Shown: piece after piece, positions 1 to 9,636 of the stretch
Layout of the letters: every line of letters starts with the position of its first letter
How positions within the stretch are numbered: the stretch's first letter is position 1
Origin: an uncultured Thiotrichales bacterium
GTDB taxonomy: Bacteria; Pseudomonadota; Gammaproteobacteria; CAZUMV01
Reading direction: 5' to 3'
Assembly: GCA_938042355.1 (NCBI GenBank)
Contig: CALIRD010000120.1
Coordinates: 1 to 38,762, forward strand
DNA: 38,762 nucleotides
Made by a program: the position numbers and the translations under genes
Notes under the pieces: model-generated
Databases searched by the model: none
What the model was told of the DNA's origin: nothing
The model's input: the letters and a program-made list of their open reading frames with translations, nothing else

Positions 1-1037
1 AAGCTATATCTGCAGTCAAAGCATTCATTCAACAAGCAAACAGCTACGGCCTTACCGGGGCAAAAACTGCTTCCACCCATGGCTATGAATTAGCAGCGTT
101 ACAAGCAGTAGATCTAAGTGATGGACTTACACTGAATATCGCCTCGAGTATGCGAACACCGGATGGACAAAGAGACACCCAACTGGATTACAATGCATTG
201 GAAAAAGCGCGCGACAAGTACGCAAGCCCACATTTGGACACACGTCATGTGAAACTATTTTTAGACGGGGTACCAACCCCGGCACGTACTGCTGCCATGC
301 TTGCCCCCTACATAAACGACGACAAGCACTCACATGACTATGACGGCGGTAGGCTACTGATTGATAAAGAAGCGTTAATTACAGACGTCATAGAACTCGA
401 TAAACGAGGCTTCACCATCAAGATGCACGCCGCCGGAGACCGTTCAGTCAGGGATGCGCTCGATGCTATCGCTGCTGCCAGGAAAGCGAATGGTAATAGT
501 GGTTTACGCCATGAAATAGCTCATGCTGGTTATATAGACAAAGAAGATGTGGCACGATTTGGAGAGCTTGATGCCGTAGCTGACCTGTCACCCGTACTAT
601 GGCATCCTTCCTCTATTATTAAAGCGATTCAAAAAGCTGTGAAAGAACCACGTGCTTCTCAGTATTTTCCGGTACGTGACTTAATAGACAACAACGCAAA
701 CCTGTTGGCGGGTTCAGACTGGCCCGCAGTCGGCATTAGCTCCAATCCCTGGGGCGGTGTTGAAGCACTGGTTACACGAAAAAGCCCAGCTAATAACAGT
801 GACGACACTTTATGGCAAGAACAGGCAATCACGCTCGCTGAAGCTCTGCGCATCTATACCTATGAAGGTGCAAAAGCACTACGCAAAGAAGACATTACCG
901 GCAGCTTGGAGACAGGAAAATCGGCCGACTTTATCATCCTCGAACACAATCTGTTTGAGCGACCTATTGAAGAAGTCAGTGACACCTTGCCGCTGGAAAC
1001 CTGGTTCGAAGGCAAAAAAGTTTTTCAGCGAAAATAA
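1..1037 (+). CDS. YtcJ-like metal-dependent amidohydrolase, 5' truncated by window edge
   Basis: The reading frame is open from base 3 to the TAA at 1035-1037, so the gene begins upstream of the window; the first internal ATG (150) is not the true start. The visible 344 codons match the C-terminal two thirds of the amidohydrolase-3 (YtcJ) family. Landmarks are VKLFLDGVPTPARTAAM, a metal-ligand segment MHAAGDRSVRDALDA, RHEIAHAGY with a second probable ligand His, and the late catalytic Asp in LAGSDWPAVG, followed by the usual GKSADFIIL tail strand. The HxH metal motif expected near the N-terminus lies off the window. Family members hydrolyse amide or related C-N bonds, often exported; substrate unknown here. 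It converges on the phosphatase-like gene at 1050, only 12 bp away. Confidence 0.9.
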   Translation, partial: AISAVKAFIQQANSYGLTGAKTASTHGYELAALQAVDLSDGLTLNIASSMRTPDGQRDTQLDYNALEKARDKYASPHLDTRHVKLFLDGVPTPARTAAMLAPYINDDKHSHDYDGGRLLIDKEALITDVIELDKRGFTIKMHAAGDRSVRDALDAIAAARKANGNSGLRHEIAHAGYIDKEDVARFGELDAVADLSPVLWHPSSIIKAIQKAVKEPRASQYFPVRDLIDNNANLLAGSDWPAVGISSNPWGGVEALVTRKSPANNSDDTLWQEQAITLAEALRIYTYEGAKALRKEDITGSLETGKSADFIILEHNLFERPIEEVSDTLPLETWFEGKKVFQRK

Positions 1038-1049
1038 TTTACTCGAGAG

Positions 1050-1592
1050 TTATTTAGGCACCAGCGTGAATTCACGCTCCATGACTTTTTCCAGCGGGCT
1101 CGGCCACCAACCTTGAGCATGCTGCAATGCCTCATCAACCGGCATGCCTTGATTCTCAATCAACCAGGCCACAGCTACGGCTGATGCACGATAGCCTGAG
1201 CCACAATGTAATAGTATTTTTTCACTTTCGCCACTCAGAATTTCGCTCAGCGCTGTTAGCTGTTTGCGGGTATAGGGATAATCGTTTCCGCCCATAGGAA
1301 TACTACTGTATTGAATACCCAGTTCATTCAACAGTGCCTGCTGATCAAAGTCCAAATCCTGCATTTCTTCAGGTGTTCTGAAACTGACCACATGTTTGAT
1401 ACCTGCTTCCTTGAGTGCAGCCATATCCATAGGCTTGGGCTGCGAACCAATCAGCATTAGATCATCTACAGCATGCACTTTTTCTTTCAGAAAATTGCTG
1501 ACTACTGGCTCTTCTTTGACTTGTTTCGTCGCACAAGCACTGACCAGTAATAAAATACCTATCGTTAAAACACCCCTGAATTGCTTACTCAT
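1050..1592 (-). CDS. Tyrosine-phosphatase-like (DUF442/dual-specificity fold) lipoprotein
   Basis: A 180-residue protein with a lipoprotein signal: hydrophobic stretch 7-17 and lipobox VSAC with Cys20. The body has the cysteine-phosphatase signature HCGSGYR at 129-135 (Cys130 nucleophile, Arg135 phosphate-binding) followed by a helix ASAVAVAWLIE, and an N-terminal strand-helix MLIGSQP...GIKHVVSFRTPEE as in the DUF442/beta-lactamase-hydrolase-like phosphatase group. It should therefore be a membrane-anchored, periplasm-facing phosphatase. It is the last gene of the acylase operon, 13 bp after the ligase gene. Physiological substrate cannot be told; the fold is sure, the activity is inferred from the intact CX5R loop. 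Confidence 0.8.
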   Translation of the reverse strand: MSKQFRGVLTIGILLLVSACATKQVKEEPVVSNFLKEKVHAVDDLMLIGSQPKPMDMAALKEAGIKHVVSFRTPEEMQDLDFDQQALLNELGIQYSSIPMGGNDYPYTRKQLTALSEILSGESEKILLHCGSGYRASAVAVAWLIENQGMPVDEALQHAQGWWPSPLEKVMEREFTLVPK

Positions 1593-1605
1593 GCTGACCT
1601 CCTTA

Positions 1606-3129
1606 TTAACTGGCTGCTAATATACCTTCAAACTGCTCACGCAGGATATTCTTTTGCACCTTCCCCATGGTATTTCTTGGCAGTGCCTCCACCTCAATGA
1701 TCTGTTTAGGTACTTTAAAACCAGCCACTCTCTCTTTTAAAATAGCTGTAGCAACCTGCTGATCAAAAGATCCCGATGAATCAATTACCACCACTGCAAT
1801 CACTGCCTCGCCAAAATCACTATGCGGAACGCCAATAACTGCCGACTCCTGCACTCCCTGCATCTTGTCAATAATCAACTCTAGCTCTTTTGGGTAAACA
1901 TTCAGGCCGCCGGTAATAATCATATCTTTGGCACGTCCAACAATAGACACATAACCATCTGTATCAATCACACCTTCGTCACCGGTATTAAAAAACCCGT
2001 CTGCAGTAAAATCTTCTGCTGTCTTTTCCGGCATTTTCCAATAGCCTTGAAAAACATTGTCGCCCTTTACTTGTAACGCGCCCGTTTTGCCTGCCGGTAG
2101 ATTATTACCCTGTTCATCAACAATACGAACCTGAACACCGGGCAAAGGGAAACCCACGGTACCAGCTCTTCGTTCACCATCTAAAGGATTCGAGGTATTC
2201 ATATTGGTTTCCGTCATACCATAACGCTCCAGAATCCTGTGTCCCGAGTGTTGCTCGAATCGCATAAATGTCTCTTCCAGCAATGGCGCCGAGCCGGAGA
2301 TATACAGTCTGGGTTTACTGGCAAGCTCAGCAGTAAAGGCGGGACAATCCAGTAAACGGGTGTAATACGTTGGTACACCCATTAACACTGAACACGCCGA
2401 TAGATTTTCACAAACTTTTTGAGGGTCATACTTGTCCAACCAACGCATTGAAGCGCCACTAAGAAAGACACAACCTAAAGCCACAAATAACCCATGCACA
2501 TGAAAAACAGGTAAAGCGTGAAGCAACACATCGTCTTCACGAAAAGCCCAGCTATCAACCAATGCCTCGGTATTTCGTAACAAATTACTATGACTAAGCA
2601 TAATTCCTTTTGGTAGACCTGTCGTACCTGACGAATACAGTAACGCCGCCAAATCATCTGCTTTGCTTGTAATCACATGATGTTCACTTGAATACTGTGT
2701 ACTAGCAGTTATCAAACTACCCTCACCTGCTTCATCCAGCGTAAAGATATTCGCTGTGAGTTCAGCATTAGCCAAACTTTCAAAGCTGGCTAACCCGGCC
2801 GGATCGGTGACTATCGCCGATGGTAATGCATTACCAATAAAATACTCAAGCTCGGATGGCTTATAGCCAATATTTAAAGGGTGATAGACCAGACCACTAC
2901 GCAAACAGGCCAAATAGAGGCAAAGAACTTGTGGTGATTTATGTACCTGTACTGACACACGATCACCAACAGACAACCCGATTTCTTTCATAAGGTTAGC
3001 CATTCTTGCTGAGGCTGCCTCTAATTCTGAATAGGTCCAGCTAGTACCGTCTGTGGTCACCAGTGCGTGTTTGTCGGCATGTTGTTCAAATTGCCTTTGG
3101 AAGTGCGCGTATAAATTACTGTTGGACAT
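1606..3129 (-). CDS. matB: Malonyl-CoA synthetase-like acyl-CoA ligase (AMP-binding)
   Basis: A 507-residue ANL-superfamily adenylating enzyme that activates a carboxylate with ATP and CoA in the cytoplasm. The P-loop LLYSSGTTGLPKG is at 163-174, the A5 motif ERYGMTETNMNTSNP at about 301-315, the GDEG hinge region follows, and the catalytic Lys is in RNTMGKVQK (about 490). The combination YGMTETNMNTSNP with the N-terminal SVQVHKSPQVLCLYLACLRSGLVYHPLN is typical of MatB, which makes malonyl-CoA from malonate; a related short dicarboxylate or other acyl substrate is possible. No signal peptide. It sits 19 bp downstream of an amidase and 13 bp upstream of the phosphatase-like gene, in one operon with the penicillin acylase. 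Confidence 0.82.
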   Translation of the reverse strand: MSNSNLYAHFQRQFEQHADKHALVTTDGTSWTYSELEAASARMANLMKEIGLSVGDRVSVQVHKSPQVLCLYLACLRSGLVYHPLNIGYKPSELEYFIGNALPSAIVTDPAGLASFESLANAELTANIFTLDEAGEGSLITASTQYSSEHHVITSKADDLAALLYSSGTTGLPKGIMLSHSNLLRNTEALVDSWAFREDDVLLHALPVFHVHGLFVALGCVFLSGASMRWLDKYDPQKVCENLSACSVLMGVPTYYTRLLDCPAFTAELASKPRLYISGSAPLLEETFMRFEQHSGHRILERYGMTETNMNTSNPLDGERRAGTVGFPLPGVQVRIVDEQGNNLPAGKTGALQVKGDNVFQGYWKMPEKTAEDFTADGFFNTGDEGVIDTDGYVSIVGRAKDMIITGGLNVYPKELELIIDKMQGVQESAVIGVPHSDFGEAVIAVVVIDSSGSFDQQVATAILKERVAGFKVPKQIIEVEALPRNTMGKVQKNILREQFEGILAAS

Positions 3130-3148
3130 TACTCAGGTCCTTCTGTCA

Positions 3149-4675
3149 CTAGTAACTATTCACGGGTGGGCGTTGCGTTATAAAGGGCAAACCCCTCTCC
3201 AGTTGAGCAGAGACTGACATCAATAAGGCATCTTTGCCCAACCCGCTGCTTAACATGGCAGCAACAGGCAACCCCTCGGAAGATAACCCTACCGGCAATG
3301 AAGCCGCTGGAACACCCGTCAAATTTTGTAATGGCGTATAAGCTGAGTAGGTTCTAAATCTTGTGGTATAGGACAAGGTATCATCGCCTGGTCTTTCTGT
3401 AATGACCCCTAGTTTAGGCGCAGGAGTTACTGTCACAGGACTCAGCATCAGATCCCACTGCTCAAAAAACTGCGCCATCTTTTGCGTCAGCCCTTGCACA
3501 TGGTAATACGCCTCGAGATATTGTGTTGCCGTAATATCTTTCCCTTCAGCCACAAACATTAGTGATGCTTCTTCCAGAGTTTTGCTATCCAGTGGTCGCC
3601 CAAGTAGTTTGGATAATTCGCGCATACCTTGTGAAAATTCCGAGAGCATAAGCGTATTTTGCGCGGCATTCATTTTTTCAAAGTCGACACCTGGTGAGGC
3701 GAGCTCAACAGTGTGACCAGCAGATTCCAGCGCCTCGGCAGTGCGCATAATCCCGCTCGCTACATCTGGATGGACCTGCAAATCCGGTTCGTTCATGACC
3801 AAAGCCACTCGTAGCGCTCGAGGTTTGCTGAGTGCTGCATTGAGATAACCACCAACAGGCTCTGGAGAAACAAAGGGCAAGCCTGGTTCATAGCCTGCTG
3901 TAACATCCAGCATAGCCGCGCTGTCACGCACCGAACGTGAGACCACATGCGATACTGACATCATACTCGGGCCGGCTCCGCGTGGTGTTAATGCCCGGGT
4001 TGGCTTGAACCCGAAAACACCACAGGCAGAAGCCGGTACACGTATCGAACCGCCACCGTCAGTAGCATGGGCAACAGGCACCACCCCTGCAGCAACTGCA
4101 GCTGCTGAACCGCCACTTGAACCGCCCGTACTATGCTCAAGATTCCATGGGTTTCGACAAGGCCCAAGTAAATATGATTCAGTGGTTAACGCCATTCCAA
4201 ATTCAGGTGTGTTGGTTTTGCCAAAGATAACAAGACCAGCGTCCTTATACCTTTTCACCAACACATCATCCGCTGGCGCTTGAATGCCATTTAACAGGTT
4301 CGATCCACCACTGGTAACTGTGCCTTCAAGTCGGGTGCCTAAATCCTTTAGCAAAAACGGAACACCGGCAAAAGCACCATCAAGCTCGGGGTTGGTTTTC
4401 AAATATTCGCGAGCCATCTCATAGTGTTTTGCCGTAACTGCATTAATCTCCGGATTCACAAGCTCTGCTCTGCGAATAGCTTCATCCAGCAACTCAAGCG
4501 CACTAACGCTCCGATTTCTAACCAATGCTGCCAGATCAGTAGCATCTGAGCGACTGTATAAGGCAGCAAGGTCACTTGTAGCCGTTACTGGTAAACTACT
4601 ACAGCCAGCAGTCAATCCTCCGGCACTGAGGAGCGCTGCTGTAGAAAAAGATCGTCGCGTTAATTGATTTGGCAT
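3149..4675 (-). CDS. Amidase-signature family amidase with Tat-type lipoprotein signal
   Basis: A 508-residue amidase of the Ser-cisSer-Lys family. The N-terminus has a twin-arginine motif [10 protein letters not shown] and a lipobox ending at Cys25, so it is likely exported folded and lipid anchored. The catalytic triad is complete: Lys110 in VPFLLKDLG, cis-Ser in [12 protein letters not shown] (about 186), nucleophile Ser210 in [13 protein letters not shown]; the Lys to Ser distance (100) fits the family. It cleaves a carboxamide to acid and ammonia or amine; the substrate is unknown. It lies 12 bp after the penicillin acylase gene and 19 bp before the malonyl-CoA synthetase-like gene. A second amidase of the same family is at 9637-11019. 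Confidence 0.9.
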   Translation of the reverse strand: MPNQLTRRSFSTAALLSAGGLTAGCSSLPVTATSDLAALYSRSDATDLAALVRNRSVSALELLDEAIRRAELVNPEINAVTAKHYEMAREYLKTNPELDGAFAGVPFLLKDLGTRLEGTVTSGGSNLLNGIQAPADDVLVKRYKDAGLVIFGKTNTPEFGMALTTESYLLGPCRNPWNLEHSTGGSSGGSAAAVAAGVVPVAHATDGGGSIRVPASACGVFGFKPTRALTPRGAGPSMMSVSHVVSRSVRDSAAMLDVTAGYEPGLPFVSPEPVGGYLNAALSKPRALRVALVMNEPDLQVHPDVASGIMRTAEALESAGHTVELASPGVDFEKMNAAQNTLMLSEFSQGMRELSKLLGRPLDSKTLEEASLMFVAEGKDITATQYLEAYYHVQGLTQKMAQFFEQWDLMLSPVTVTPAPKLGVITERPGDDTLSYTTRFRTYSAYTPLQNLTGVPAASLPVGLSSEGLPVAAMLSSGLGKDALLMSVSAQLERGLPFITQRPPVNSY

Positions 4676-4687
4676 ATTAATACTATC

Positions 4688-7183
4688 CTAGCGAACTTTG
4701 ACTAATGACAACACTTCCGTTGACGTAGAAAGCTCTTGTACTTCTTCTTTAGTAAAGGGCACTCGCTTGAGCTCAAAGGAAGAAAACATGTCGAGCTGAT
4801 CATCGTTGTTGGGGCTTTTGACACCTTGCTGATTAACGAAGCCACTCTGACCCGGTGGAATCACATCATACCCAATCAGGTTTCCATCTCGAGCAATAAA
4901 GTAGTTATTTTCACTACCACGATTGGCATAACTCGAGACCGACACTGCCGCGTTATCAAGTGCCTGAGGCACACCGCGAAAATTCTTTGGCTTCCAGGTC
5001 ATCGGTGCCGCTTTTAACGTCCAGCCCGTCATTTGCGGGGCTTGTTGCGCACTTAATTCTGCTACAACCTGTATAAAGCTCTCTCGCAAGGCCGTATTGT
5101 GATTAACGCCATTAAAGAAATCATAACGAGGTTGTTTGCCACTCGCCATATCATCAAGCGTGGCAATTAGTACTTTCGCACCAGGAGGTGTACCCATAGA
5201 TGCGCCCAGAGGATTATCGGGAGTATTGGTTGCCGCATAAAAAGGAAAATAGTCATTACCAATATCATCTTTAAGTGTATTCTCGATCACTTTTGACAAC
5301 CACCTGACAAAGATCAATTCTTCTGCACCATAATTGCCATTACTGTCTACCAGCCACTGGTGATCCCAGCCTTGTAATAAGTTAAGTGCTTGCTGCTCGG
5401 CTTCGCTAAGGGTTGCCGTTTTCGTTGCCGCATCCAGATGCGGCAACAAGAATGGCGCTGTTACATCAGCAAACGTAATGCTTTCGTTAATACCCCATAT
5501 CTCATCTGCTTTAAATTCCGGTTTTTCTTCAAGTGCATTAAACAGTAACGTCGCTCTGTCACCACGCGCCCAGGTATAGCTCCACAAATCTATACTGATC
5601 CAGTCTGCACTGGGGCGATTGTTCCAGTTGGCAATGTAGCCTTGCTCAGGATTACGTGTGGTCGGATTCTCGCTATAGGGTCTGAATCCTGTCCAGTCAT
5701 ACTCTCCAGTACCTGGCGCCGGTATACGTGGATCATGGTTGGCAACGCGTAGCGGATATCTACCACCATGGGTGTAACCCAGGTTACCCTGATCATCCAT
5801 GTAGTAAAAATTAATATTATTAACTACACCAGAGAGACGCTGCTGCACTTTGTCCAGGGTATTGTCTTTAGCAAGATTAACCCAGGCAAACAAACTACTT
5901 AGCTCACCACCTTCCCATGCTCTGGCACGCGTATTCGCACTACGTTGGACTGTATCAAAGTTGTGTACCATGCCGTGTACAGACTTTCTAGCCTGTACCG
6001 TTACTGGCTCTGCATCTTTAACTTTGATCGTTTCCGACCACATGTCAAAATTCTTGTACTCACCCTCATGTAAATACTGATTATCATTTTCGGGATGTAA
6101 TGTTTCGATATACACATCCACCTGATCACTCAAACCCGCCGTACTACCCCAACCGACATCGTTATTGTGAGCAAATAACAGGCACGGCATACCCAACAGG
6201 GTGTTGCCGACAACATTAAAACCACCGCCATGCAAACCAACCCCATACACATAGGAGGGAGTGCCCCAGTCAAACTGCGGCCCGTTAACCATCACACCAT
6301 CCGCGTCACTGAGCCGGTCAGCCTCAACCGCCCAAAAATTACTCGCAGGCGAAAACTCGGGACTGTACTCCGGACCAAATGATTCGATTTGAGATTTTTG
6401 TAATCTCGCCAACTTTGAGTCTGCAGTTGTGCCCAAGAAGCCACCAGACTGATCGCGTACTATGCGCGTAGTTGGTGAAACGCTTGCAAGCTTATCCAGA
6501 AATTCAGGACGATTGAAGTTCAATTCTCCCGGAAACTTGCGTTCCGATACCGGCACTGTGGTGGGAGAATCTTCATCAAGCAACCACTTACTGGCGCTAA
6601 ATATTTGCCATCCCTTTTCTTTACCATGCTGACTCTCCAGCGATTGTAATAAACCGAGGTTATCCAGTTCCGAATTAAAGTCAGAGTAACGATGTGCGAT
6701 TGAGCCCACAAATATCATTGCCACATCAAAAGCTGTCCAGCGTGAAGGTGTAAAGCCGTAATGCACAAACTCAATCGGTAGTAATTCAGACGGATTTTCG
6801 GCAACCACATCAAGATGGCGATTAAAACCATCAGCATAGCCTTGCAGCACATCTCTATCTTCAGCACTTAGCTCATCAATCTGTTGCTGTATGGTGCGAG
6901 TGTCATAAGCTGTTCTAATAAGCTTGTCAAGATCCAGATACTCAGCACCCAAAACTTCAGCGACCATTCCCTGGGTCGTGCGCTTGAGCATCTCCATCTG
7001 AAAAAGACGATCTTGTGCTACTGCATAACCGTAACCGTAGTACACGCCATAACCACTCTCAGCAAAAATATGTGGCGTACCATATTGATCGCGCTCAATA
7101 GTGACTACCGAGTCATCAACAGTATAGGTTTCACAGCCACTGAGCAGCATCGCTGTGAGTATGGTTAAAAACAATCGTCTCAT
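4688..7183 (-). CDS. Penicillin G acylase (Ntn hydrolase, family S45) precursor
   Basis: An 831-residue precursor close to the E. coli/Kluyvera Pac type. It starts with a signal sequence with possible lipobox LLSGC (Cys17). The alpha chain begins with the hallmark RDQYGTPHIFA and YGYAVAQDRLFQMEML. After a spacer peptide the beta chain starts at Ser281 (SNFWAVEADRL), the autocatalytic nucleophile. Counting from that Ser as B1, residue B241 is Asn521 in IANWNNRP, exactly where the oxyanion Asn of the E. coli enzyme sits. AHNNDVGWGSTAG is also typical. The expected reaction is periplasmic hydrolysis of phenylacetyl-amides, releasing phenylacetate, which fits the neighbouring paaK and paaZ. The Shine-Dalgarno AAGGGAG precedes the ATG. 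It heads the four-gene operon after the receptor terminator. Confidence 0.92.
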   Translation of the reverse strand: MRRLFLTILTAMLLSGCETYTVDDSVVTIERDQYGTPHIFAESGYGVYYGYGYAVAQDRLFQMEMLKRTTQGMVAEVLGAEYLDLDKLIRTAYDTRTIQQQIDELSAEDRDVLQGYADGFNRHLDVVAENPSELLPIEFVHYGFTPSRWTAFDVAMIFVGSIAHRYSDFNSELDNLGLLQSLESQHGKEKGWQIFSASKWLLDEDSPTTVPVSERKFPGELNFNRPEFLDKLASVSPTTRIVRDQSGGFLGTTADSKLARLQKSQIESFGPEYSPEFSPASNFWAVEADRLSDADGVMVNGPQFDWGTPSYVYGVGLHGGGFNVVGNTLLGMPCLLFAHNNDVGWGSTAGLSDQVDVYIETLHPENDNQYLHEGEYKNFDMWSETIKVKDAEPVTVQARKSVHGMVHNFDTVQRSANTRARAWEGGELSSLFAWVNLAKDNTLDKVQQRLSGVVNNINFYYMDDQGNLGYTHGGRYPLRVANHDPRIPAPGTGEYDWTGFRPYSENPTTRNPEQGYIANWNNRPSADWISIDLWSYTWARGDRATLLFNALEEKPEFKADEIWGINESITFADVTAPFLLPHLDAATKTATLSEAEQQALNLLQGWDHQWLVDSNGNYGAEELIFVRWLSKVIENTLKDDIGNDYFPFYAATNTPDNPLGASMGTPPGAKVLIATLDDMASGKQPRYDFFNGVNHNTALRESFIQVVAELSAQQAPQMTGWTLKAAPMTWKPKNFRGVPQALDNAAVSVSSYANRGSENNYFIARDGNLIGYDVIPPGQSGFVNQQGVKSPNNDDQLDMFSSFELKRVPFTKEEVQELSTSTEVLSLVKVR

Positions 7184-7216
7184 GAGAACTCCCTTTTACT
7201 TTTATGTCTTTTAAAA

Positions 7217-7244
7217 AACAATGCCGACTAGTGTCGGCATTGTT
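7217..7244 (-). terminator. Intrinsic terminator after the TonB-dependent receptor gene
   Basis: A perfect 12-bp stem (AACAATGCCGAC / GTCGGCATTGTT) with a 4-nt loop. Read on the minus strand it is followed directly by a T-rich run (TTTTTTAAAA), the form of a rho-independent terminator. It lies 28 bp below the receptor stop and 33 bp above the acylase start, so the acylase operon needs read-through or its own promoter in this short gap. Confidence 0.85.
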
Positions 7245-7272
7245 CTACATTATGAAATCAAACTAATCGATC

Positions 7273-9513
7273 TTAGAATTCCATAGTTGCCGTTACACCA
7301 TAAGTGGCTGGCGCGCCCCAGACCCCGATTACACCAGGGCCGATGACATAGGTATGTGAGATATAATCTTCGTCGGTAAGGTTCTTACCCCACAAAGCGA
7401 TCTCCCACGTCTCATTGCTCCAGCCAATTCTGGCATCCAGTAAATCAACCTCTTCGGCAATAGTACGCTGATCAATATAATCAGTCGTTACTTCATCGCT
7501 GTGGCTGAAACCGAGTCGGAAATCGAACGCACCTAACTCATAGGCCGCTACCAAATTATAGGTCGCTTCCGGTGCACGCGTCAGGCTTCGGCCTGAGGCA
7601 TCAAATCCGGTAGGAACAGCCGTAGTAGGAATGATTAAGTCATTCACTTCTGTATCGAGGTGGGCATAGTAACCTGACAAGCTGAAGTTGTCGGTCGGGT
7701 ACCAAGCGAAATCAATTTCTGCACCAGTGATGTCTGCAGTACCAATGTTAGTCGTCTGGAAAGTACCAAATGCAGAGCCAGGAACCGGTCCAAATCTAAC
7801 CACTTGGAGATCTTCAAGATCGGTATAAAACAGGGTGCCATTTAAACGCAGGGTATTGTCAGCCAAATCGCTCTTGAAACCAATTTCGAAATTTGTAGCT
7901 GTCTCTGGGTCTACTGGTCTTGAAGCCAGCGCCTGAAGACCCTGAGATCCGGCAAAACCACCACTCTTAAATCCTCGAGTGACCGAACCAAAAATCATGG
8001 TTGTGTCATTTGGTTGATACGAGAGTGTAACCTTGGGAGAGAAATCATCCCAGCTGTCGCTAGGGCTAACCTGGAAAGTCTCGGAAACGATACTCAAACT
8101 TCCACCTCTGCCCTGACACTCTGGGAAGTTGGCAAAGCCGGCCGCCGCTCGTGAGGCTTCCGTACCACCGCAATCTACAGCTGTTGCGGTATAGTCTTTG
8201 TCATCCTTGGTATATCGAGCGCCCAGGGTTGCAGACCATTGGTCATTCATAACCCATTCCAGTTGACCATAAAGCGCCCAACTGGTGGTTTCATTTTCAG
8301 TACGCGTATATTCGTTACCGATTACAACCTGACTACCAACTGCTGTTTGAGTTAAACCGTTATAAGTACCAGCAGCCGTAATCTGGAATTGTTCAGGTCG
8401 CCAGGTTTCCTCAGTGAAGAAATAGGCACCGGCCGTATAATTGAAGTTGCCATCCAGCTGCGAGGTCCAACGAAACTCTTGTGAAAAGGTATCAATCTCT
8501 TCCTGAATTTTATCGATTACCTCGTCAAATGGAAGTCCGATCGCGCCAAGGCCAACACCGACAGACTGCATTTCCCAGTCAGTCTCTGCTGTGCGATAAC
8601 CAGTAATTGAAGTCAGTGTCCCAGAATCACATTGGAAATCACCGGTCAGGCTAATACCTGATGCTTTACGATTTGAATACCCGTCATAAGGTGACGCGTT
8701 TTGTCTTGGACCGGTAATACCATTTGCCGCACCAATGGCGGAGAGTGGCGCGTTATCAGCAAACGGGGTACGACCCATATCCGCGCGGTCATCTTCCATA
8801 GTGTCAACAGACAGAAGCCAATCTGAATTTGCACCACTCCAGGCCAATTGGCCACGCAGTGAGGTCTGGTCTTCATCTTGCAATTCAGTTCCGAGAAGAA
8901 CGTTATCAACATAGCCATCGTGCTGACGATGATTGACCACCAACTTACCAGCCAAATTCTCTCCCAAGGCGCCATTAATGTAACCTTGAAAACGGGCAAT
9001 ACCTTCGTTACCAACCGTGATACCAACTTTACCACCAGTTTCTCCAGTAGGCTTGGCTGTGACAACACTGATCGCACCACCGATAGCATTACGACCAAAC
9101 AATGTACCCTGTGGTCCTTTAAGAATCTCCACTCGCTCAAGATCAAACATATCAAAATTAATACTGGCACCACGACCAATATAGATACCGTCCAGGAATA
9201 CGGAAACTGAATTATCCAATCCAGCACCGTCATCAGCAGAGTTGATTCCACGCATGGAAATATTAGCCTGACCTGGCGCGAACTCGGTGTAATTCATACC
9301 TGGTACGTTTGCTGCAATTGTGCCCGCATCAAAAATATCAGCTTTTGTCATTTCTTCTCCACCCAGAGTCGAAATGGTAATAGGAACGTCCTGCACATTT
9401 TGCTCACGGAATTGCGAAGTAACAATCACCTCTTCCAACTCAGCAATAGCGGCGACTGGCCAAACGAATGTGAAAGCAAATACAGCAATAAGAATTCTTT
9501 TTGCGAATTTCAT
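7273..9513 (-). CDS. TonB-dependent outer-membrane receptor
   Basis: A 746-residue outer-membrane transporter. The start is taken at the ATG 9511-9513, preceded by AGAGGGG and followed by a clean signal peptide (MKFAKRILIAVFAFTFVWP...AIA); a longer open frame to 9591 adds 26 residues without signal-peptide character. A TonB-box-like EEVIVTSQ is followed by the plug domain (VPITISTL, NISMRGINS, VFLDGIYIGR, VEILKGPQGTLFGRNAIGGAISVVT) and the beta barrel ending in an aromatic-terminated strand (ATYGVTATMEF). It has the general look of marine gammaproteobacterial receptors for small organic or siderophore-like ligands. Its place between an amidase/paaK pair and the penicillin acylase operon suggests import of an amide-linked aromatic compound; that ligand is inferred only. 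Confidence 0.93.
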   Translation of the reverse strand: MKFAKRILIAVFAFTFVWPVAAIAELEEVIVTSQFREQNVQDVPITISTLGGEEMTKADIFDAGTIAANVPGMNYTEFAPGQANISMRGINSADDGAGLDNSVSVFLDGIYIGRGASINFDMFDLERVEILKGPQGTLFGRNAIGGAISVVTAKPTGETGGKVGITVGNEGIARFQGYINGALGENLAGKLVVNHRQHDGYVDNVLLGTELQDEDQTSLRGQLAWSGANSDWLLSVDTMEDDRADMGRTPFADNAPLSAIGAANGITGPRQNASPYDGYSNRKASGISLTGDFQCDSGTLTSITGYRTAETDWEMQSVGVGLGAIGLPFDEVIDKIQEEIDTFSQEFRWTSQLDGNFNYTAGAYFFTEETWRPEQFQITAAGTYNGLTQTAVGSQVVIGNEYTRTENETTSWALYGQLEWVMNDQWSATLGARYTKDDKDYTATAVDCGGTEASRAAAGFANFPECQGRGGSLSIVSETFQVSPSDSWDDFSPKVTLSYQPNDTTMIFGSVTRGFKSGGFAGSQGLQALASRPVDPETATNFEIGFKSDLADNTLRLNGTLFYTDLEDLQVVRFGPVPGSAFGTFQTTNIGTADITGAEIDFAWYPTDNFSLSGYYAHLDTEVNDLIIPTTAVPTGFDASGRSLTRAPEATYNLVAAYELGAFDFRLGFSHSDEVTTDYIDQRTIAEEVDLLDARIGWSNETWEIALWGKNLTDEDYISHTYVIGPGVIGVWGAPATYGVTATMEF

Positions 9514-9552
9514 TAATAACCCCTCTTTATAAAAATAGTGACTTCTTAAAGT

Positions 9553-9594
9553 GTTACTACATTTTCTAGTAACCACACAATTGTGTATCATATT
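9553..9594 (-). promoter_or_regulatory. Dyad-rich leader of the receptor gene with motif shared with paaK-paaZ
   Basis: In the 123-bp gap before the receptor start are two adjacent palindromes: GTTACTA-N7-TAGTAAC (9553-9573) and ACACAATTGTGT (9575-9586). Overlapping the second is AACCACA-N6-TGTATCATATT (9571-9594). The same two blocks with a 5-bp spacer occur in the paaK-paaZ intergenic region (12364-12386). Such dyads near a start are typical operators; the regulator is not in the window. Confidence 0.55.
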
Positions 9595-9636
9595 GAAGCT
9601 AAACTCAAGCCGGATTCATACGAAAAATTCGATCAA

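Noticed and set aside
8646-9251. 201-codon minus-strand ORF within the TonB-dependent receptor gene
   Set aside because: Out-of-frame shadow of the receptor plug and barrel coding sequence.
9514-9591. 26-codon N-terminal extension of the TonB-dependent receptor
   Set aside because: The ATG at 9513 has a good Shine-Dalgarno sequence and begins a normal signal peptide; the extension covers the likely operator palindromes.
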